From positions 1-64,000 of the forward strand of contig JARYGU010000006.1 of assembly GCA_033795365.1 (NCBI GenBank): DNA of 64,000 nucleotides. Direction: 5' to 3'. Below the pieces are notes generated by a model. That model searched no databases. It saw nothing but the letters and a program-made list of their open reading frames with translations, and had not been told where the DNA came from. This document shows positions 58,613 to 64,000 of this stretch, piece by piece. Position 1 is the stretch's first letter, and the number at the start of each line of letters is the position of its first letter. The translations under genes and the position numbers were made by a program. This stretch comes from JARYGU01 sp033795365. GTDB lineage: Bacteria > Pseudomonadota > Alphaproteobacteria > Rhizobiales > Rhizobiaceae.

Positions 58613-60490
58613 TCAGCCATGCGCCCGGATGACAGCCAGAAATGCGTCGCCATAGCGCTGCAGCTTCGCCTGGCCGACGCCCTGAATGGCGAGAAGCTCG
58701 TCGCGCGTCTTCGGCTTTTCGCTGGCGAACGCGACAAGCGTGGTGTCCGGGAAGACCACATAGGGCGGCACCGCGAGTTCCTTGGCGATCGCAAGCCGTT
58801 CGGCGCGAAGCGCTTCGAACAGCGCGAGATCATTGCCGGACAGAGCCGACTTGCCGCTGGACGAAATCGCGGCCGCCTTGCTGCGCGCGGCACGGCCCGC
58901 CGCCGGCCGGTCCTTGCGGAAGAGGACCTGCCGCTCCCGCCGGAAAACGGCACGCGCCTCGGGCTCCAGTTTCAGCGCGCCGAAAGCATCGTGGTCGATC
59001 CTCAGCAGCCCGGAAGCCAGCAACTGCCGGAACACCGATTGCCACGTCGTCTGCGGGATCTCCTTGCCGGCGCCGAAGACGGGCATGTCGGCATGGCCGA
59101 AGCGCTCGGTCTTGTCGTTGACCTTGCCTGTGAGGACGTCGATCACATGCCCCGCGCCGAAGCGCTCGCCGGTGCGGTAGACGGCGGCCAGCGCGGTTAT
59201 TGCCGCCTCGGTGCCGTCCCACGTCTCGACCGGCTTGGTGCAAGTATCGCAATTGCCGCAGCCCCCGCCATGCGCTTCGCCGAAATGTGCAAGCAGCGCC
59301 TGGCGCCGGCAGCCGGCCGTCTCGCAGATTGCCAGAAGCGAATTGAGCTTGGCGCGTTCTATGCGTTTTATCGCATCTTCGGCACCGCCCTCGTCGATCA
59401 TCCTGCGCCGCTGGATGACGTCGGCCATGCCATAGGCCATCCAGGCTTCGGACGGCAGCCCGTCGCGCCCTGCCCTGCCCGTCTCCTGGTAATAGGCCTC
59501 GACCGAGCCCGGCAGATCGAGATGGGCGACATAGCGCACGTTCGGCTTGTCGATGCCCATGCCGAAGGCGACGGTGGCGACGAGGCACAGGCCCTCGTCC
59601 TTCAGGAAGGCGTCCTGGTTGGCGTCGCGCACGGCGCGGTCCATGCCGGCATGATAGGCAAGCGCGCGGATCCCCTGCGCCGAAAGCCATTCGGCCGTAT
59701 CCTCGACCTTCGCCCGAGAGAGGCAATAGACGATGCCGCTATCGCCTTTGTGCCGGGCGAGAAAGCTCAAGAGCTGCTGGCGCGGCTGGTTGCGCTCGAC
59801 GATCTCATAGGTGATGTTCGGCCGGTCGAAGCTGGTGGTAAAGACCTTCGCCTGTTCGAGCGCCAGCCGCGCGATGATGTCGTCGCGCGTATGCGGGTCG
59901 GCCGTTGCCGTCAGCGCGATCCTCGGGACGCCCGGATATTGCTCCGCCAGCGCTCCGAGCGCGCGGTATTCGGGCCGGAAATCATGTCCCCATTGGGATA
60001 CGCAATGGGCTTCGTCGATGGCGAAAAGGGCGATCCTCGTGCTCCCGATCATCTCGCGGAAGGACGGCGTGACGATCCGCTCCGGGGTGACATAGAGCAG
60101 ATCGAGCTCGCCGGCGGCAAGCGCCCGCTTCACCGCTCCCGCTTCCTCGCGCGACAGCGAGGAATTGAGCGCGGCCGCACGCACGCCGAGCTGTTTCAGG
60201 GCTTCCACCTGGTCGCGCATCAGCGCGATCAGCGGCGATATGACGACGCCGACGCCGTTGCGGCAAAGAGCCGGAATCTGGAAGCAGAGCGATTTTCCGG
60301 CCCCCGTCGGAAAGAGCACGACGGCATCGCCGCCGCTTACCACATGGTCCACCACGCCCTGCTGCTGGCCGCGGAAGGCGCTGAAGCCGTAAACGGTCTT
60401 CAGGATGTCGAGCGGCCGGGCCTGCACCGTCTCTCCAAAGAGGTGATCGGAGATTGGCGTTCGCATGTCGGGTCGTTGCTGCTGCGGCAT
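58613..60490 (-). CDS. recQ: ATP-dependent DNA helicase RecQ
   Basis: A 625-residue helicase: Walker A FPTGAGKSLCF (~60), DEAHCVSQWGHDFRPEY, motif VI QETGRAGRDG, the zinc-binding RQC cysteines (ICETAGC ... GGCGNCDTC) and a C-terminal HRDC domain (FEALRAERLAIAKELAVPPY). Full length. It unwinds recombination and stalled-fork structures. Confidence 0.95.
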   Translation of the reverse strand: MPQQQRPDMRTPISDHLFGETVQARPLDILKTVYGFSAFRGQQQGVVDHVVSGGDAVVLFPTGAGKSLCFQIPALCRNGVGVVISPLIALMRDQVEALKQLGVRAAALNSSLSREEAGAVKRALAAGELDLLYVTPERIVTPSFREMIGSTRIALFAIDEAHCVSQWGHDFRPEYRALGALAEQYPGVPRIALTATADPHTRDDIIARLALEQAKVFTTSFDRPNITYEIVERNQPRQQLLSFLARHKGDSGIVYCLSRAKVEDTAEWLSAQGIRALAYHAGMDRAVRDANQDAFLKDEGLCLVATVAFGMGIDKPNVRYVAHLDLPGSVEAYYQETGRAGRDGLPSEAWMAYGMADVIQRRRMIDEGGAEDAIKRIERAKLNSLLAICETAGCRRQALLAHFGEAHGGGCGNCDTCTKPVETWDGTEAAITALAAVYRTGERFGAGHVIDVLTGKVNDKTERFGHADMPVFGAGKEIPQTTWQSVFRQLLASGLLRIDHDAFGALKLEPEARAVFRRERQVLFRKDRPAAGRAARSKAAAISSSGKSALSGNDLALFEALRAERLAIAKELAVPPYVVFPDTTLVAFASEKPKTRDELLAIQGVGQAKLQRYGDAFLAVIRAHG

Positions 60491-60584
60491 GGGAATCCTT
60501 CGAGAGAGCGTCGATTATGACCTTCGGAAGATTCGGAGGCAATGCCGGCGGGGCCGCGAAACCGAAGAAGCCGGGCGGACGGCT

Positions 60585-62591
60585 CTATTTCGCCGCAGCA
60601 CCGCGAATGCGGCCGGAGAGCACGCCGAACCCCTCGATGATCGCCTCCTGGTTTTCGAGACGCACGGTTTCGTGCTGGACCTCCTGGAGCGCCCGGAGGA
60701 TCTGCGGGACGCGATCCTCGTCCCCCTCCTCGGTCGAGACGGCAAGCTCCCGCTCCAACTCGCGCCGCTGCCGGAACAGCGCCCGGGTGCGCTTGTGCAG
60801 CGCCATTGCCTGGAAATAGGCTTCCCGCGCATCTTCGGGTGCTGCCTCGGCGGTCGCGACCCAAAGCCGCGAATTGCGGATCTGCTGCTCCAGCCCCTTC
60901 AGCATCGCCTCGAAGCCGGCCGCTTCCAGCTCCTCGATCAGCCTGTCGCGATCAAGCCGCGCGCCGACGGAAGCGGCAATGCCGAGCACCGCCGACCAGA
61001 AGCGCTGCAGGTCGCGGTTTTCGAATTCGATCGCGGCGATTTCGTCATATTCCTCGAAAAGGAGCTGCGGGTGATTGACGATCGTCAGCGCCAGCACGCT
61101 TTCGCGCAGCGCCGGCAGGTCCAGGTTTCCGCGCACCAGACCGGAGCGCGCCAGCCTATCCGATATTCCGGCCGGCTGTGGGGCGCCTCGTGGGCCGGCA
61201 TTGCCGCGTCCGCCCGCCTGCTGCCGGCGTCCGGAGAAGCCGCCGCGCTCGCCGGAAACACGCGCCTGCGGCTGAAAGAAGGCGTTCAGCCGGTCGCGGA
61301 TATCCTGTCCGTAGTGGCGGCGCACGCTTTCGTCGGCGATCGCCGAGATGACCTGCTTCAGCCGTGCCTCCAGCTCCGCGCGGCTTTCCGGCGTGTCGAA
61401 GCTCGCGCCCGCGACCTCCCGGCTCCAGATCATGTCGGCAAGCGGGCGGGCATTGGCTAGCACCGCATCGAAGGGCGCCCGCCCTTCATGTCTGACGAGA
61501 TCGTCCGGGTCCTTGCCGTCGGGAAGCATGGCGAAGCGCACCGTGCGGCCGGGCTTGATGAAAGGCAGCGCGAGGTCCGCGGCGCGGTTTGCCGCGCGGA
61601 TGCCGGCGCCGTCGCCGTCGAAGCAGAGGATCGGCTGCGGCGTCATCTTCCAGAGCAGCTCGAGCTGGTTTTCGGTCAAGGCGGTGCCGAGCGGCGCCAC
61701 GGCATTCTCGACGCCCGCCTGATGAAGCGCGATCACGTCCATATAGCCCTCGACGGCGATGATCGTGCCGCTGCCGTTTTCCCTCTGCCCGCCTTCGCCG
61801 CTGCGGCCAGCTCCCTGGCCGGCACGCCGGGCGCGGGTGAAGTTGTAGAGCACGTTGCCCTTGTGGAAGAGCTCGGTCTCGTTGGAGTTGAGATACTTGG
61901 CCGGGGCGTCCGGAGACATCGCCCGCCCGCCGAAGGCGATGACCTTTTCCCGCGACGACAGGATCGGAAACATGATGCGGTCGCGGAAACGGTCATAGGA
62001 CACCGGGATATCCGGTCCGTGAACGACGAGGCCGCACGCCTCGATCGCCTCCTTCGCAACGCCCTTGCCGGCGAGGAACTCCTTCAGCGCGTTGCGGCTT
62101 TCGGGCGCGTAGCCGAGCCGGAAGGTCTCGATGGTGCGCCCCGTCAGGCCACGGTCGCGCAGATAGGCCCGCGCCTTCGCCCCGTTCGCCGACTGGAGCT
62201 GGTCCTGAAAGAAGCGCGTCGCCATCTCCATGACGTCGAGCAGCGAGGTGCGTTCCTTCTCCCGCTTTTCTGCCTGCGCGTCGGGCTGCGGCATCGGCAC
62301 GCCGGCCATGTCGGCGATCTGCTGCACGGCTTCGGGAAAGCTCAAACCCTCGAGATCCGTCAGGAAGCGGAAATGATCGCCGGAAACGCCGCAGCCGAAG
62401 CAGTGGTAACGTCCCTTGCGATCCTCGCAATGGAAGCTCGGCGATTTCTCGCCATGGAACGGGCAGCAGGCCCAATAGTCCCCGCGCGACGTATTCGTCT
62501 TCTTCCGATCCCAGGTGACGCGCTTGCCGATCACGTCCGATATCGGCACGCGGTCGCGAATCTCGTCGAGAAAGGAGTTGGAAAAGCGCAT
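60585..62591 (-). CDS. dnaG: DNA primase
   Basis: A 668-residue primase. Zinc-binding domain (YWACCPFHGEKSPSFHCEDR), catalytic core (VIAFGGRAMSPDAPAKYLNS), TOPRIM acidic motif in AVEGYMDVIALHQ and LCFDGDGAGIRAANRA, and a C-terminal helicase-binding region. The ATG at 62591 begins the family motif RFSNSFLDEIRDR and has AGAGG upstream. Confidence 0.95.
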   Translation of the reverse strand: MRFSNSFLDEIRDRVPISDVIGKRVTWDRKKTNTSRGDYWACCPFHGEKSPSFHCEDRKGRYHCFGCGVSGDHFRFLTDLEGLSFPEAVQQIADMAGVPMPQPDAQAEKREKERTSLLDVMEMATRFFQDQLQSANGAKARAYLRDRGLTGRTIETFRLGYAPESRNALKEFLAGKGVAKEAIEACGLVVHGPDIPVSYDRFRDRIMFPILSSREKVIAFGGRAMSPDAPAKYLNSNETELFHKGNVLYNFTRARRAGQGAGRSGEGGQRENGSGTIIAVEGYMDVIALHQAGVENAVAPLGTALTENQLELLWKMTPQPILCFDGDGAGIRAANRAADLALPFIKPGRTVRFAMLPDGKDPDDLVRHEGRAPFDAVLANARPLADMIWSREVAGASFDTPESRAELEARLKQVISAIADESVRRHYGQDIRDRLNAFFQPQARVSGERGGFSGRRQQAGGRGNAGPRGAPQPAGISDRLARSGLVRGNLDLPALRESVLALTIVNHPQLLFEEYDEIAAIEFENRDLQRFWSAVLGIAASVGARLDRDRLIEELEAAGFEAMLKGLEQQIRNSRLWVATAEAAPEDAREAYFQAMALHKRTRALFRQRRELERELAVSTEEGDEDRVPQILRALQEVQHETVRLENQEAIIEGFGVLSGRIRGAAAK

Positions 62592-62711
62592 TGGGACCTC
62601 TGGCAACCATTCTTCTTATGCCGAAAGTCTGCCGCTTGCCACCCTGGAAAGGATGCATGCACGCTATTCACAAGCCCGGTCGGCCCGGTGCCGCCAATTC
62701 GTCGGTTCACC

Positions 62712-63047
62712 CTAAAATCCCATATCCGGCGCATAGAAGCAGCGCGGCGTGTTCTCGTCCGGATAGAGACACAGATGGTACTCTCCATCCCGCGACCGCC
62801 GGGTATTGTCCTGAAGCAGCCGGAAGATGTGACGGCGGGTCGCCAGCCGGTGATCTCCCGGAGCAAGCGTCACCTGATAGCCTCCGTCGATCACGCGGAC
62901 GGAACTGGAAGGTATCATCTGGCAGTCACCGGAATGGCTGTTTCCATTGCAGCAATAGGCTTCGTATTGCCACCCTGTCATCGCGTCATGGGCTTGCGCG
63001 ACACTGAAAGTACCGAGAAGGAATGCGGCAAGGGCAATTATGCGCAT
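62712..63047 (-). CDS. Small exported protein with cysteines
   Basis: A 111-residue protein with a signal peptide (residues 1-19, cut after AQA) and a mature part with five Cys (WQYEAYCCNGNSHSGDCQMI, HLCLYPDENTPRCFY). The ATG at 63047 follows GGAGAATG. Similar periplasmic proteins are frequent in rhizobia; function unknown. Confidence 0.75.
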   Translation of the reverse strand: MRIIALAAFLLGTFSVAQAHDAMTGWQYEAYCCNGNSHSGDCQMIPSSSVRVIDGGYQVTLAPGDHRLATRRHIFRLLQDNTRRSRDGEYHLCLYPDENTPRCFYAPDMGF

Positions 63048-63238
63048 CGGCTCATTCTCCATTGAATGTGCCGCCCGTCCATGGACTACGCGAACCGGCG
63101 GCTGCCAAAAACACGCTTACGCACGGAAACCAGCAGTGTGCTGATTCTCGGTATAGAACTCAAATCCTCTAATAAAGTTCGCGGTGGATAACTTTACCGT
63201 GTGACGACGGCCGCCAGCCCTACCAACGGATGAGAATC

Positions 63239-63268
63239 GAAAAAGCCACGGACGAGGTCGTCCGTGGC
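63239..63268 (-). terminator. Terminator of yqeY
   Basis: GCCACGGACGA and TCGTCCGTGGC pair over eleven bases with a two-base loop and are followed on the minus strand by TTTTCG, 27 bases past the stop. Confidence 0.85.
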
Positions 63269-63294
63269 TTCCGAAATTCCGGAAGAGATCGGGG

Positions 63295-63744
63295 CTACTT
63301 CAGGAGCTCCTTTACGACCCCGGAGGCCTTGGAGAAGTCCATTTTCCCGGGGTAGCGCTCCTTGAGCGCATTCATGCATTTGCCCATGTCGCGCAATCCC
63401 TGCGATCCGGTCTCGCGGATCACCGAGGCGCAAAGCTCCTTCACCTTCTCTTCCGGTATCTGCTCGGGAAGGAACTGGTTGATGACGGCGATTTCCGCGC
63501 GCTCCTGATCCGCAAGCTCCGGACGGCCGTTCTCGGCATAGATGCGCGAGGATTCCTCGCGCTGCTTTATCATCTTGGCGAGGATCTGCATGATCTCGTC
63601 GTCCCCGACCGGATCCTTGCCGAGGCCGCGATTTGCGATATCCCGGTCCTTGATGGCCGCCTGGATCAGGCGGATGGTCGACGTCCGGCGCGTATCCTTG
63701 GCTTTGATGGCATCCTTCAAGGCATTTGCGAGTTGCTCGCGCAT
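63295..63744 (-). CDS. GatB/YqeY domain protein
   Basis: A 149-residue protein: REQLANALKDAIKAKDTRRT, ISTIRLIQAAIKDR-like segment, then EEIMQILAKMIKQREESSRI-like helix and a C-terminal half (MGKCMNALKERYPGKMDFSK) as in YqeY. The domain is shared with the tRNA-binding tail of GatB. The ATG at 63744 has GGAGAAG upstream. Its place before dnaG is conserved in many bacteria. Confidence 0.9.
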   Translation of the reverse strand: MREQLANALKDAIKAKDTRRTSTIRLIQAAIKDRDIANRGLGKDPVGDDEIMQILAKMIKQREESSRIYAENGRPELADQERAEIAVINQFLPEQIPEEKVKELCASVIRETGSQGLRDMGKCMNALKERYPGKMDFSKASGVVKELLK

Positions 63745-64000
63745 GATTTTCTTCTCCGATGGAAACCGCCGCGGCCGGGGAGCGGAGCCGGTTTCCCTTG
63801 TTTGTTTGGCATCCTCATAGACCAGCAGGGACCACGCAATCAAATGGATTGCGCAAGGCCCTGAATTGTATAGGTTATATTTCCACGCAATTCACGCGGA
63901 CGCTGGTTGACCCGGCTTCGCGCTTTGTCTATTTTCCGGCACCTGCACGAAATTGGCATGAGGTGGATTTGACGCGGAATTCCGCGCGCCCATGCCTGCG
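63745..64000. other. Region upstream of yqeY to window edge
   Basis: No gene is visible in these 256 bases. The AT-rich stretch around 63866-63890 may hold promoters for yqeY and for a divergent gene outside the window. Confidence 0.4.

Overview
The window comes from an alphaproteobacterial chromosome, almost certainly a member of the Rhizobiaceae. The evidence is a 685-residue RpoD, a yqeY-dnaG...rpoD housekeeping cluster, a kbl-tdh pair, and two copies of a palindromic intergenic repeat resembling the rhizobial RIME element. Species cannot be read from the sequence.

Left flank (1-4842): an island made of mobile-element debris. It has an IS66-type transposase end, a SulP anion transporter as cargo, a frameshifted second IS66 transposase, an integrase fragment, and an excisionase-like gene plus a complete tyrosine integrase. 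The integrase ends 58 bases before a 15-base copy of the 3' end of a tRNA-Ile2 gene.

Prophage (4828-47568, about 42.7 kb): a temperate, short-tailed (P22-like) phage integrated at the 3' end of tRNA-Ile2 (CAU). It is bounded by 15-base direct repeats at 4828 and 47554, with its own integrase beside the tRNA. The two integrases, each pointing at a copy of the same att core, indicate two elements stacked in tandem at one tRNA.
- An immunity region (35.2-36.8 kb) has a Cro-like gene, a CI-like repressor, shared 13-base operators inside two divergent sigma70-type promoters, and a candidate small RNA.
- Rightward operon (36.8-47.5 kb): a [GD]QL tetrapeptide-repeat protein, a nucleotidyltransferase-like protein, Rad52-type annealing protein, SSB, NinB, an HNH protein and the integrase.
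- Leftward operon (35.4 down to 28.2 kb): small early genes, an adenine methylase, replication proteins, a DnaA-domain-IV-like protein split by a +1 frame change, a LuxR-type HTH and a NusG-like factor.
- After the NusG-like gene come about 600 noncoding bases packed with cloverleaf-like inverted repeats, then a terminator, and then the late genes. These are terminase, portal, scaffold, N4-gp56-type capsid, P22-type gp4 and gp10, ejection proteins, tail fibre, tailspike, endolysin and Rz/Rz1 spanins.
- A plus-strand cargo cassette (DUF4258/HTH toxin-antitoxin-like pair and a SAM methyltransferase) lies between endolysin and tailspike.

Right flank (47554-64000): core chromosome with the tRNA, a SIMPL-domain protein, a lytic transglycosylase, DUF427, a branched-chain amino-acid binding protein, a membrane alpha/beta hydrolase, rpoD, a GFA protein, tdh, kbl, recQ, dnaG, a small periplasmic protein and yqeY.

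The most unusual feature is the structured RNA array at 27.58-28.06 kb between the NusG-like gene and the late operon. It looks like a candidate late-gene antitermination or regulatory RNA system. All pairings were found by eye and need computation.
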